NCBI GenBank assembly: GCA_034437615.1
Contig: DAOTTW010000156.1
Coordinates: 1 to 15,784 of the forward strand
Length of the DNA: 15,784 nt
Direction of reading: 5' to 3'
Source of the DNA: DAOTTW01 sp034437615
GTDB taxonomy: Bacteria > Chloroflexota > Anaerolineae > Aggregatilineales > Phototrophicaceae
How positions within the stretch are numbered: position 1 is the first letter of the stretch; every line of letters begins with the position of its first letter. Shown here one piece after another: positions 6,486 to 14,084 of this stretch. The position numbers and the translations under genes were made by a program. The notes below the pieces were generated by a model. It searched no databases, was not told the DNA's origin, and saw only the letters and a list, made by a program, of their open reading frames with translations.

Positions 6486-7808
6486 ATGTCTGAGAATATC
6501 AGGCTTGAGAACATCATTAAGATTTACGGGCCAACGCCGCGCCAGCGTCCGCTGAAGATGCTGCAAGAAGGCGCGAGCAAAGAGGCCATCTTGCAAAAAA
6601 CGGGCCACGTCGTCGGTGTGAACAACGTGTCGTTTGAGGTCCAAGAGGGCGAGATCTTCGTGGTAATGGGCCTATCCGGTTCCGGCAAGTCAACGCTGAT
6701 TCGCTGTGTAAACCGTCTGGTAGAGCCGACATACGGCAAAATTTTCGTGGGCGAACAAAACATCGCTGAACTGGACAAAGAGCAACTGCGCGAAGTGCGC
6801 CGCAATAAGATGGCGATGGTCTTCCAGCATTTCGGCCTCTTCCCACACAGGTCGGTGATTGATAACGTCGGCTACGGCCTGGCCGTGCGCAGGAAAGACG
6901 AGGAAGAAATCCGTGAGCGCTCGATGGAAGCGCTTGATATGGTCGGGCTGAAAGCCTGGGCCGATTACATGCCCAACAACCTCAGTGGTGGTATGCAGCA
7001 GCGCGTCGGGCTGGCGCGTGCGCTGGCGACCGATGCCAACATCCTGCTGATGGACGAGGCATTCAGCGCGCTCGACCCGCTCATCCGCCGCGAAATGCAG
7101 GACGAACTGCTGAACTTGCAGGAAAAGCTGCAAAAGACCATTCTGTTTATCACGCATGACCTGGGTGAAGCGTTGCGCGTCGGCAACCGCGTGGCCATGA
7201 TGAATGAGGGCGAGGTCGTACAGATCGGCAGCCCGCAAGAGATCATCACAGAACCCGCAAACGATTATGTGGCTGAGTTTATGGCGGACGTGGATTCCGG
7301 GCGTGTGCTCACGGCTGAATTCATCGCCAGCCCCTCCCACGCGCTGCGTGCCGATCAGCATGATGTCGATGAGGCGCTGAGGCGCATGGACAAGCACAGC
7401 ATGACGCACATTTATGTGATCGACGGGGAAGGCTACGTCGAAGGCTTGCTATCCCATGAGACAGCGACGAAATCTAAAGAACAAGGCAAGCGCAAATTCA
7501 ACGACATGCTGCGCAGCAGGCACCTATCCACCTCGCCGAATGCCCGCCTGAACGAGCTTTACGACATGAGCACGAAGGGCGAACCGATTGCCGTACTCGG
7601 TGACGATGGACGCCTGCGCGGTGTCGTCAATCCGCTGGATATTTTCAACGCGCTGTCCGTCACTTTAGACACAGAATCGACTGAAGATGGCTACGGCACC
7701 TCTAGCAACGGCAGCAGCAGTCAAAATGGCAGCAGCTACCGTCATGGCAGCAGTGGTAACCAGCAAGCCGAGACAAAAACAGAGACAGAGACGCAAGTTG
7801 CTGACTAG
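6486..7808 (+). CDS. proV: glycine betaine/proline ABC transporter ATP-binding protein ProV, 440 aa
   Basis: This is the cytoplasmic ATPase of a ProU/OpuA-type osmolyte importer. Walker A GLSGSGKST (62-70), Q-loop Gln114, signature LSGGMQQ (166-172), Walker B ILLMDE (186-191) and switch His224 (THDLGEA) are all intact. The long N-terminal leader before Walker A, with RPLKMLQEG and ILQKTG, is typical of ProV/OpuAA. Residues about 275-395 form the CBS-domain region that senses ionic strength in OpuA-type systems. The last 45 residues are an odd low-complexity tail rich in Ser, Gly, Asn, Thr and Glu, making the protein longer than the roughly 400 residues of E. coli ProV. GAGGGAG at 6474-6480 is a strong ribosome binding site. 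First gene of proVWX. Confidence 0.95.
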   Translation: MSENIRLENIIKIYGPTPRQRPLKMLQEGASKEAILQKTGHVVGVNNVSFEVQEGEIFVVMGLSGSGKSTLIRCVNRLVEPTYGKIFVGEQNIAELDKEQLREVRRNKMAMVFQHFGLFPHRSVIDNVGYGLAVRRKDEEEIRERSMEALDMVGLKAWADYMPNNLSGGMQQRVGLARALATDANILLMDEAFSALDPLIRREMQDELLNLQEKLQKTILFITHDLGEALRVGNRVAMMNEGEVVQIGSPQEIITEPANDYVAEFMADVDSGRVLTAEFIASPSHALRADQHDVDEALRRMDKHSMTHIYVIDGEGYVEGLLSHETATKSKEQGKRKFNDMLRSRHLSTSPNARLNELYDMSTKGEPIAVLGDDGRLRGVVNPLDIFNALSVTLDTESTEDGYGTSSNGSSSQNGSSYRHGSSGNQQAETKTETETQVAD

Positions 7809-7853
7809 CAAGCAGCAACAACAATCTGACAAAGCCTACAAGGAGCAATATGC

Positions 7854-8891
7854 ATGTTAAGACGTAAGCGCATAATAGGATTTTTGCTTGTGCTGGTCAT
7901 GGCCCTGTTGACGACGGGTGCACTGGTCGCGCAAGACGACAGCGGCGACGGCCTATCAGATGACCCGTTCGGGTCGCTGGACGGTGGCCGCGCACAGCAA
8001 GAAGAGATCACGATTGGCGACCTGGTTTTCAATCTGTTTGACGAAGTGAGCTTCGGCAGCGAAATCGGTGATGCGGTCCAAGATGCCGTGACCTTCCTGA
8101 ACAACAGCTTTTCGTGGCTCTTCCGCGATTTGCTGCGCTGGCCGATTGACCAACTTATCACCTTCTTCGAGGATGTCTTGATCGCCGTGCCCTGGTTCGT
8201 TGTGATTGGCGTAGTCGCTGCAATCGCCTGGATCACGGTACGGCGGGCAACCGCCATCATGAGCGCGGTCAGCCTGATGATAATTGGTTTCCTGGGCTTA
8301 TGGGAACTGACGATGACGACGTTCGCGATGTTAATCACCGCGATGTTAATTTGTCTGGTTATCGGGATTCCGCTTGGCATCTGGGCAGCACGGAGCGACC
8401 GCGTTAATAACGTCATGCGCCCGGTGCTGGACGCCATGCAGACGATCCACCCCTTCGTTTATCTGGTGCCCATCGTCGTGCTGATCGGCGTCGGAACTGT
8501 GCCCGGTACGATTGCCACGATTATCTTCGCACTGCCGCCGATGGTGCGCCTGACCACGCTCGGCATCCGGCAGGTACGCGAAGACGTGGTCGAAGCGGCA
8601 CGGTCCTTCGGCGCAAATGACCGCCAACTGCTGTTTGACGTACAGTTGCCGCTAGCATTGCCGTCGATCATGGCGGGCGTCAATCAGACGCTCATGCTAG
8701 CCCTGTCGATGGTGGTGATTGTCGCGCTGATCGGTGGCGGTGGCGTTGGCGAAGAGATTTACAACGCGATTGGCTCCGGCAAGCCTGGGCGTGCTGTGGT
8801 CGCTGGTGTCTGCGTGCTGCTGCTGGCCGTTGTGCTGGATCGCATCTCGCAGGGCTGGACGAACGTCGGTAGCAAGACAGCCACCGAGTAA
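7854..8891 (+). CDS. proW: glycine betaine/proline ABC transporter permease ProW, 345 aa
   Basis: This is the inner-membrane permease of the ProU-type importer. The binding-protein-dependent transport domain covers about residues 150-330, with several hydrophobic spans and the EAA loop at 247-266 (EAARSFGANDRQLLFDVQLP), which contacts ProV. The N-terminus (residues 4-26, hydrophobic, ending ALVAQ before DD) looks like a cleavable secretion signal. It is followed by an acidic segment (27-85) before the first permease spans at about 105-150. E. coli ProW also has a long N-terminal periplasmic tail, so the signal could export this tail. ATG 7854 is preferred over an overlapping ATG at 7850, whose frame stops at once; AGGAG sits 8 bases upstream. 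It follows proV by 45 bp. Confidence 0.93.
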   Translation: MLRRKRIIGFLLVLVMALLTTGALVAQDDSGDGLSDDPFGSLDGGRAQQEEITIGDLVFNLFDEVSFGSEIGDAVQDAVTFLNNSFSWLFRDLLRWPIDQLITFFEDVLIAVPWFVVIGVVAAIAWITVRRATAIMSAVSLMIIGFLGLWELTMTTFAMLITAMLICLVIGIPLGIWAARSDRVNNVMRPVLDAMQTIHPFVYLVPIVVLIGVGTVPGTIATIIFALPPMVRLTTLGIRQVREDVVEAARSFGANDRQLLFDVQLPLALPSIMAGVNQTLMLALSMVVIVALIGGGGVGEEIYNAIGSGKPGRAVVAGVCVLLLAVVLDRISQGWTNVGSKTATE

Positions 8892-8964
8892 GACATCCCT
8901 TGAAATACTGTGTGCTATGTGTAACCCTTTATGCGTAGCACGCAGGTCGCAACACCCAAATGTG

Positions 8965-8997
8965 GGTTGAAGCGGTCGGTTGACCGATAACTCAACC
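8965..8997 (+). promoter_or_regulatory. stem-loop in the proW-proX spacer
   Basis: An outer arm GGTTGA (8965-8970) pairs with TCAACC (8992-8997), and an inner arm CGGTC (8973-8977) pairs with GACCG (8982-8986) around GGTT. It lies in the 156-bp gap between proW and proX. A direct repeat CAATCTGTAA (8997-9006 and 9015-9024) follows. A stem-loop here could stabilise the downstream mRNA end so that more binding protein than permease is made, or mark a separate proX promoter; both are inference. Confidence 0.4.
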
Positions 8998-9047
8998 AAT
9001 CTGTAAGAACGAATCAATCTGTAAAGATAGTAGGAGTAACACACTTT

Positions 9048-10157
9048 ATGAGTAAGCTTTCTATTCGCTTGATCCTGGTTCTCGCGCTGAGCTTGACCGC
9101 TTTTGGCGCTGTGCTGGCACAAGACGACACAGCAGAGACTGAAATCAGCGGCACAGTCCGCATGGCCCGTGCAAACTGGGACACAGGTTTCTTTCAGGCC
9201 GAAGTCTTCGATAAACTGATGACTGAACTCGGCTACGACGTGGAACGCATGGGTACTATCGCCGCCGACCTGTTCTATCAGGCGGTTTCCGAGGGTGAAG
9301 ATATCGATATGTGGGCCAACGGTTGGCTGCCACTGCACGTCAACTTCATGACTGCTGAAGGCGTCGTCGGTGATGTCATGCCAGTCGGCTTCCAGGTCGA
9401 AGCGGGTGCGTTGCAGGGCTATCTGGTGGACCGCGAAACAGCCGAAGCCAACGACATCACCAACATCATGGACATGACGAACCCTGAGATTGCCGCGCTG
9501 TTCGATAACGATGGCGATGGCCGCGCTGAACTGACAGGCTGCAACCCCGGCTGGGGCTGTGAGGCCGTGATTGAGGAGACGCTGGATACGCTGGAACTGC
9601 GCGACAGCATCGACCACGTGCAGGGCGAATACAGCCTGCTGATGCAGGATACGATTGGCCGCTACAATCGTGGTGAATCCATCTTCTTCTATACCTGGAC
9701 GCCTAACTGGACCGTCGGTGAACTGGCGCTTGGTGAGGACGTTGTGTGGATCGAAGCGCCTGCGGATGAACTGGGTACGGAGCCAACCGCCAGCGTGCCG
9801 GGCTGCGTTGCCGATCCCTGCTCGATGGGCTTCACGGGTAACGACATCCGCGCCGTCGGCAACACGGAATTCCTGATGGAAAACCCCGCCATTGCCGCGC
9901 TGATGTTGCAAGTGTCTATCCCGCTGAGTGACATCGCTGCACAGAACCAACTGATGCGTGATGGTGCCGACTCGCCGGATGACATCGAAGCACAGGCCGA
10001 AGCCTGGATCGAATCCAACCGCGAATCGGTTGACGAGTGGCTGGCCTTCGCCCGCGAGAACGCGGATAACACCGAACTGGTGGAAGAAGCGCTGAATAGC
10101 TTTATGGATCAGTACGTCGAAGCCGAAGACGGCGAATCCATGAGCGACGAGAGCTAA
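9048..10157 (+). CDS. proX: glycine betaine-binding protein ProX, 369 aa
   Basis: This is the extracytoplasmic solute-binding protein of the ProU-type importer. Residues 1-25 form a signal peptide ending AVLAQ before DD. The rest matches E. coli ProX closely in places: GCNPGWGC (disulfide Cys165-Cys171), YTWTPNW, NDGDGRAELTG. The three aromatic cage tryptophans known for E. coli ProX correspond to Trp93 (NGWLPLH), Trp169 (GWGC) and Trp217 (TWTP), so binding of a quaternary ammonium compound such as glycine betaine is likely. There is no lipobox Cys, so a soluble or loosely held protein is expected. The tail after about residue 350 is acidic. AGGAG at 9032-9036, 11 bases from ATG. Last gene of proVWX, followed by a terminator. 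Confidence 0.95.
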   Translation: MSKLSIRLILVLALSLTAFGAVLAQDDTAETEISGTVRMARANWDTGFFQAEVFDKLMTELGYDVERMGTIAADLFYQAVSEGEDIDMWANGWLPLHVNFMTAEGVVGDVMPVGFQVEAGALQGYLVDRETAEANDITNIMDMTNPEIAALFDNDGDGRAELTGCNPGWGCEAVIEETLDTLELRDSIDHVQGEYSLLMQDTIGRYNRGESIFFYTWTPNWTVGELALGEDVVWIEAPADELGTEPTASVPGCVADPCSMGFTGNDIRAVGNTEFLMENPAIAALMLQVSIPLSDIAAQNQLMRDGADSPDDIEAQAEAWIESNRESVDEWLAFARENADNTELVEEALNSFMDQYVEAEDGESMSDES

Positions 10158-10196
10158 GCGCAGCACGCGCCTAGCCACATCTCAGCAAGATACAGG

Positions 10197-10223
10197 GGGC
10201 GTGCCGATGGTGGCACGCCCTTT
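10197..10223 (+). terminator. intrinsic terminator of proVWX
   Basis: GGGCGTGCC (10197-10205) pairs perfectly with GGCACGCCC (10212-10220) around a 6-base loop and is followed by TTT and a T-rich stretch. It lies 40 bp after the proX stop. The core CGTGC-GATGG-CACG resembles the hairpin at 4533-4556. Confidence 0.75.
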
Positions 10224-10242
10224 GTGCGTTAATGATTATTCC

Positions 10243-10416
10243 GCAACTGCTCAGCCCTCACCCCAAACCCCTCTCCCGAACGTGCCTTTGGCACTGGGAG
10301 AGGGGCTTTAAACGGCTTGCTTCCCCCTCTCCTAGCCGCGTAGCGGCGATTGGGAGAGGGGGATTGAGGGGGTGAGGGCCAATTCGCGGGCAAAATGGGC
10401 CTACCTGAGTAGTTAC
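10243..10416 (-). mobile_element. MITE-like repeat, copy B (complete, inverted)
   Basis: This is a 174-bp element, the same length as copy C at 14085-14258 but in the opposite orientation. It ends in GCAACTGCTCAG (10243-10254) and CTGAGTAGTTAC (10405-10416), an inverted terminal repeat with two differences. The interior consists of complementary CCCCTCTCC and GGAGAGGGG blocks and would fold into a long structure. The 8-bp flanks ATTATTCC and AGTATTCT agree at 6 of 8 positions and may be a decayed target duplication. Ends beginning GTAA with an 8-bp duplication are known for IS66-type elements. It sits between convergent proX and msrB. Confidence 0.8.
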
Positions 10417-10435
10417 AGTATTCTCGTTTGCTGCG

Positions 10436-10867
10436 TTATTCGGCGTCTTTATCCAGCGTCAGCGAAAGCGTATTGATGCAGTAGCGCAGGCCAGTCTTGT
10501 CATGCGGGCCATCCGGGAAGACATGCCCCAGGTGCCCACCACAACGCCCACACACAACTTCGACGCGGCGCATCCCATGCGAGAAATCCTCACGTGTCTC
10601 GACGTTGCCTTCTGCAATCACATCGTAAAAGCTCGGCCAACCCGACCCCGACTCGAACTTCGTAGACGACGAGAATAACGGGGTGCCGCACGCGGCGCAT
10701 TGATACACCCCATCACGCTTTTCATTCACATATTTGCCCGTGAACGGGCGCTCCGTGCCTGCTTCGCGCAGCACAACATACTGCTGCGGTGAGAGTTGCG
10801 CACGCCATTCGGCCTCGGTCTTGCTGATCTTCTCGTTCTGCTGGTTGTTAGCTGGTTGATCTGTCAT
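10436..10867 (-). CDS. msrB: peptide-methionine (R)-S-oxide reductase MsrB, 143 aa
   Basis: MsrB reduces methionine R-sulfoxide in oxidised proteins, using thioredoxin. Two structural zinc CxxC pairs are present (Cys57/Cys60 in CAAC and Cys106/Cys109 in CGRC). The catalytic Cys130 lies in GLRYCIN. Family hallmarks GSGWPSF and HVFPDG are intact. Length is normal for a stand-alone cytoplasmic enzyme. No signal peptide. ATG 10867 has only a weak purine-rich site (GGTAGAG) upstream. It is monocistronic, convergent with proX and divergent from the small gene at 11090. There is no classical terminator before the MITE copy that lies 19 bp beyond its stop. Confidence 0.95.
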   Translation of the reverse strand: MTDQPANNQQNEKISKTEAEWRAQLSPQQYVVLREAGTERPFTGKYVNEKRDGVYQCAACGTPLFSSSTKFESGSGWPSFYDVIAEGNVETREDFSHGMRRVEVVCGRCGGHLGHVFPDGPHDKTGLRYCINTLSLTLDKDAE

Positions 10868-11089
10868 GGTTTGCTCTACCTGTAATCCTACGGTCTATGC
10901 AAGTGTCCACCATTCTAGCGCGTTGGTCAACACTCAGGCGCAAGAATCGCCTCAGCGGGCCAGCAGCCAATTGCACAGGGCGACCTCGGCGCTTTTCAGA
11001 TGCCCGACGCCAGCGCAACGTTAACGCTTCAAAATGAACACATGCCATAAAATAAAAACAACACAAAATTAAGCAGGAGTTGACGCAAA

Positions 11090-11647
11090 ATGACCTATAT
11101 TGCCAAGCCTTTTGTCGCTGGCACACCAGAAGCCAAAGTCGTCGGGCAGGTGGTGCTTGCTTTTTCGGAAAATCTAACAGCCGAACGGATTGCACATCTG
11201 CTACCGAAACACGGCCTCGATAACATCGACCCGGAAGCGTGGTACCCGCACCAAAGCTGGATGGATGTGCTTAAGGACGTTGAAGAAGAAGCCAAAGACG
11301 CCGATACGTCCTTCGTCGCCTTCGGGCGCAAGGTGGTCGAGACGGCTGTGATGCCCCCGGAGATGAAAACGCTTGAGGACGCGCTGCAAGCCCTGCACGC
11401 CATCCACCACCTGAACCTGCGCAACATCCCAGAGGACGAAGGCTATCACCTGGAAAAGCTAGCGGATAAGCACTATCTGGTGCACCACAACACGCCAAAC
11501 CCCGAAGCCGTGATCTACGGCTTCTTATGGGGCATGGCGGCGCGTTTCGTCGGTGCTGCGGAATCCTTCAGCCTAAAACGCCGCCCAGATATTCAATCCG
11601 GCAAGGGCCGCGACGTATACGAGGTGAGATGGGGTATCGGCGTCTGA
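11090..11647 (+). CDS. hypothetical protein, 185 aa
   Basis: I do not recognise this family with certainty. The frame has a strong AGGAG (11075-11079) 10 bases before ATG and codon use like its neighbours, so it is a real gene. The protein is soluble, without signal or membrane span. It is mostly helical-looking in the middle (WMDVLKDVEEEAKDAD, TLEDALQALHAIHHL), has a His cluster (His103, 106, 107, 120, 128, 132, 133) and ends in a beta-like DVYEVRWGIGV. The general pattern, with an N-terminal helical part, an alpha/beta core and a terminal strand reading x-VRW, faintly recalls the HNOB/V4R small-ligand-sensing fold; this is weak. The 222-bp upstream region turns AT-rich at 11030-11075 (CATAAAATAAAAAC), presumably its promoter. 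Confidence 0.65.
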   Translation: MTYIAKPFVAGTPEAKVVGQVVLAFSENLTAERIAHLLPKHGLDNIDPEAWYPHQSWMDVLKDVEEEAKDADTSFVAFGRKVVETAVMPPEMKTLEDALQALHAIHHLNLRNIPEDEGYHLEKLADKHYLVHHNTPNPEAVIYGFLWGMAARFVGAAESFSLKRRPDIQSGKGRDVYEVRWGIGV

Positions 11648-11669
11648 GCCGTCCCGGATGCCAAGAATG

Positions 11670-11716
11670 GCGTCCCCACAGGGCGTTCGTAGGGACGCAT
11701 CGCGGTGCGTGCGCAA
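11670..11716. terminator. inverted repeats between convergent genes
   Basis: GCGTCCC (11670-11676) pairs with GGGACGC (11692-11698), and overlapping ACGCA/TGCGT arms flank TCGCGG (11695-11710). The word GTAGGGACGC is the inverse of GCGTCCCTAC found at 14049-14058, so this is probably a decayed member of the same hairpin repeat family. Its place in the 93-bp gap between convergent stops suggests it ends both transcripts. There is no clear T-run. Confidence 0.4.
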
Positions 11717-11740
11717 ACTGCCGCCGCATTTGCGCCAACG

Positions 11741-13978
11741 TCAGGACAAGGCCGCACGCACGGCTTGCACCTGCGCATCGTCGTTATCCAGCCAGCCCGC
11801 CCACACGTCCTCATGTGCTTGCAGCCACAGACGCGCTGCCGCGTCCGGCGTTAAGCCTTCTGCCTCGATGCGCAGCAAAAACTCGGTCACCTGCTCGATG
11901 TCATGCGAGAAGGCCCGCAAGAATTCAGCAGCATCGGGGGCGCGTTCGGGCAGGTCCCCATGCGCCAGAATGCGCACATCGCTCGTCGGGTAGGCACAGC
12001 CGCGATCCGTCTGCCAGCAAGCCTCGGTGTAATCCGGCTCGGATAGCTGCACAAGGTCGTACTCGGCCAGCGGCCATGTCGGTGACCACAGATACAGCAG
12101 AATCGGCTCACCCGCATCATAAGCAGCGTCCAACGCGCCGAACAGATCGCTGGTGGAACTGCTGGTCACCTGTGCGTAGTTGTCGTCCAGGCGATAGGCT
12201 TTCAGCTTCAGGCAGTTGATCTTGTGCGCGGTCCAGCCCGGCACACCGCCGTAAAATTGCCCGGTGCCACCCTGACCATCCGAAAAGGTGCGCACGTAGC
12301 GCTCCAGGTCGTCAATCGCGCTCAGATCAGGCGCAATCGGGTCGATGCCGCGTTCGCTGTCGCCTTCGATCACGTAGCGCGGCACGAACCAACCCTGCAC
12401 CGCGTTCGTAAAGTTCACGCCCAGGTCCACAATCTGGCTGCTGGCCAGCGCCTCGGACACGCTATCATCGAAGTTGTAGCGCTCCATAACGACATCGACT
12501 TCGCCGCGTGTGAGGCGCTGGAACGATGGCACCGTCGAACCCGGCACGGCATACGTCGGCACAGCATAGGCGCTTTCCAGGATGATACGCGCAATGGCGT
12601 TATTGAACAGGGCGCTATTCCAGTTCAGGTCCGCGAACGTCACCGCAGGCGCATCGTCAGCGAACGTCAGATCAAGATAGGTCTGGTTGCCTGCGTCGTC
12701 TGCATCGGCGGATTGCACCGGGCTACCGACCTCACGCGAATAGGCATCCTGAAACAGACGCGCCTGCACCTGCTGGAAGTGCATGGCGGGATCAATGCGG
12801 TCCCCGTCGGCGTCGAACCGCAAATCACCGATCAGTGTGGTCGTCGTGCCGTTCAGCGCACGACCCGCCGCCGCAGATGCATCAATATCACCTGCCGCTG
12901 CGTAGCTGCGCACGATGAATTCGACTGCTGCATAACCCGCCACCGAAAACGGCTCTGCGACGCGGCCTTCGTTGGCGGCATAGCGTGCTAGCTGAGCGTC
13001 GGCCATCACCGTTGACGGACTCGGCACCACCGACGCCCGATACAAGCCCTCGGCCTGGCAGCCAAGCTCATCCACCACCGAATACGGCAGCGCCATATCT
13101 GCCGCGTAAATCGCGCCCTGATAATCGTTATTGTAAAGCGCGGTCAACAATTGACTGCTCTCAAACGGTTCGGTGGCCAAGAACAGCGCCGCCGGATTCT
13201 GCGCTATGATGTCCTCGGCGGTTGCGCTGAAATCGGTGTTCATGTCGTCCACCGTGACCGTATCCAGCAGCGTAATATCCAGCCCGGCGACCATATCGGT
13301 GAACTGCCCCGCCAGCACGTCGCCGGTTCGGGTTTCGCTCTGCACCATCAAGACATCCAGCAGGCGGTTCTCTTGCAGCGTGGCGGCTATCTCTGCGGAT
13401 TGCGTGCTGTTCGGTGCGGAAAGCCGGAAGAAGCGCGGGTCATCCAGCGGGGAGGCAAGCGGGCTGGTGGACGCTGGCACGACGATCAGGCTATCCAGTG
13501 CGCTATCGTCGGCCAGGTAGACAGCCTGCACAGCCTGATATTGCGGGTCGCTGGTCTCGGATGCGATCACGCCGAGCACGGTCTCGCCATTCTCTGCCGC
13601 TGCCACGATTTCGGCGGCGACGGTTGCGGCGTGTTCTGGCGTCCCACGATCATTCACCACCTTCACGACGATTTCACGCCCCAGCACACCGCCCTGCTCA
13701 TTCAAGATGTCTGCGGCGAGGCGTGCGCCTGCGGCCTGCGCCTGGCCTTCACCGGCTGCCCTGCCAGAAAGCGGGGCAGCGACGTAAATCACGGCCTCAC
13801 CGTCGAATGTAACGGGCGTGGGTTCTGTGGTTGGTTGTGCTGCCACATTCGCATCATTGCTAGCTGCACCTGTGTCGGGTGCGGCTGTGTCTGCGCCACA
13901 AGCGGCCAGTAACAGCGTCAGCACCACGCCGATTATGATTGACGTGAAAAATGGCATACGTATTCGGTGTGTCTGCAT
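11741..13978 (-). CDS. lipoprotein fusing a type-I periplasmic binding domain to an OpuAC-like betaine-binding domain, 745 aa
   Basis: The N-terminus is a lipoprotein signal (hydrophobic residues 11-26, lipobox LAAC with Cys27) followed by an Ala/Thr/Pro linker. Residues about 60-415 are a type-I periplasmic binding fold of the Leu/Ile/Val-binding kind (VAAPLSGRAAGEGQAQAAGARLA, ILNEQGGVLGREI, VVNDRGTPEHA). Residues about 445-735 are an OpuAC/ProX-type domain: LNWNSALFNNAIARIILES, QGWFVPRYVI, LFGALDAAYDAGEPILLYLWSPTW, CAYPTSDVRILAHG. Candidate cage aromatics are Tyr501, Trp582 and Trp631; the first replaces the Trp93 of ProX. Either domain alone would be a complete binding protein, so this is a double receptor. 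ATG 13978 has GAGG 8-11 bases upstream. No permease or ATPase adjoins it; it might serve proVW or another importer, or act as a sensor. Domain identities are solid, role unknown. Confidence 0.85.
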   Translation of the reverse strand: MQTHRIRMPFFTSIIIGVVLTLLLAACGADTAAPDTGAASNDANVAAQPTTEPTPVTFDGEAVIYVAAPLSGRAAGEGQAQAAGARLAADILNEQGGVLGREIVVKVVNDRGTPEHAATVAAEIVAAAENGETVLGVIASETSDPQYQAVQAVYLADDSALDSLIVVPASTSPLASPLDDPRFFRLSAPNSTQSAEIAATLQENRLLDVLMVQSETRTGDVLAGQFTDMVAGLDITLLDTVTVDDMNTDFSATAEDIIAQNPAALFLATEPFESSQLLTALYNNDYQGAIYAADMALPYSVVDELGCQAEGLYRASVVPSPSTVMADAQLARYAANEGRVAEPFSVAGYAAVEFIVRSYAAAGDIDASAAAGRALNGTTTTLIGDLRFDADGDRIDPAMHFQQVQARLFQDAYSREVGSPVQSADADDAGNQTYLDLTFADDAPAVTFADLNWNSALFNNAIARIILESAYAVPTYAVPGSTVPSFQRLTRGEVDVVMERYNFDDSVSEALASSQIVDLGVNFTNAVQGWFVPRYVIEGDSERGIDPIAPDLSAIDDLERYVRTFSDGQGGTGQFYGGVPGWTAHKINCLKLKAYRLDDNYAQVTSSSTSDLFGALDAAYDAGEPILLYLWSPTWPLAEYDLVQLSEPDYTEACWQTDRGCAYPTSDVRILAHGDLPERAPDAAEFLRAFSHDIEQVTEFLLRIEAEGLTPDAAARLWLQAHEDVWAGWLDNDDAQVQAVRAALS

Positions 13979-14025
13979 GGGGTCCTCGTGTTGATTGTTT
14001 TTACGTTACCTGATTTATACCGTAG

Positions 14026-14058
14026 TATTTCGGCGGACGCGCAGAAGCGCGTCCCTAC
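14026..14058 (+). repeat. GGACGYGC hairpin repeat, copy 2
   Basis: GGACGCGC (14035-14042) pairs with GCGCGTCC (14047-14054) around AGAA, preceded by TATTTCGGC and followed by CTACAC. The left flank is shared with the inverted copy at 4533-4563 and the right flank with the words at 2-11. It lies 57 bp upstream of the fusion-lipoprotein start, just beyond a TATAAA-like word (minus strand, 14014-14019), so it may overlap that gene's promoter. Confidence 0.6.
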
Positions 14059-14084
14059 ACAGCCGTTTTTTACCTGGAAAAGCC

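Noticed and set aside
8697..10178. Long minus-strand open frame of 493 codons opposite proW and proX.
   Set aside because: It is a shadow of two well-identified plus-strand genes, shows no family motif, has an unnatural His/Val/Arg-rich composition and spans two genes and their spacer.
12224..13912. Plus-strand open frames of about 250 codons opposite the fusion lipoprotein gene.
   Set aside because: The minus-strand frame carries two recognisable domains and a lipobox; these frames have none and no ribosome site.
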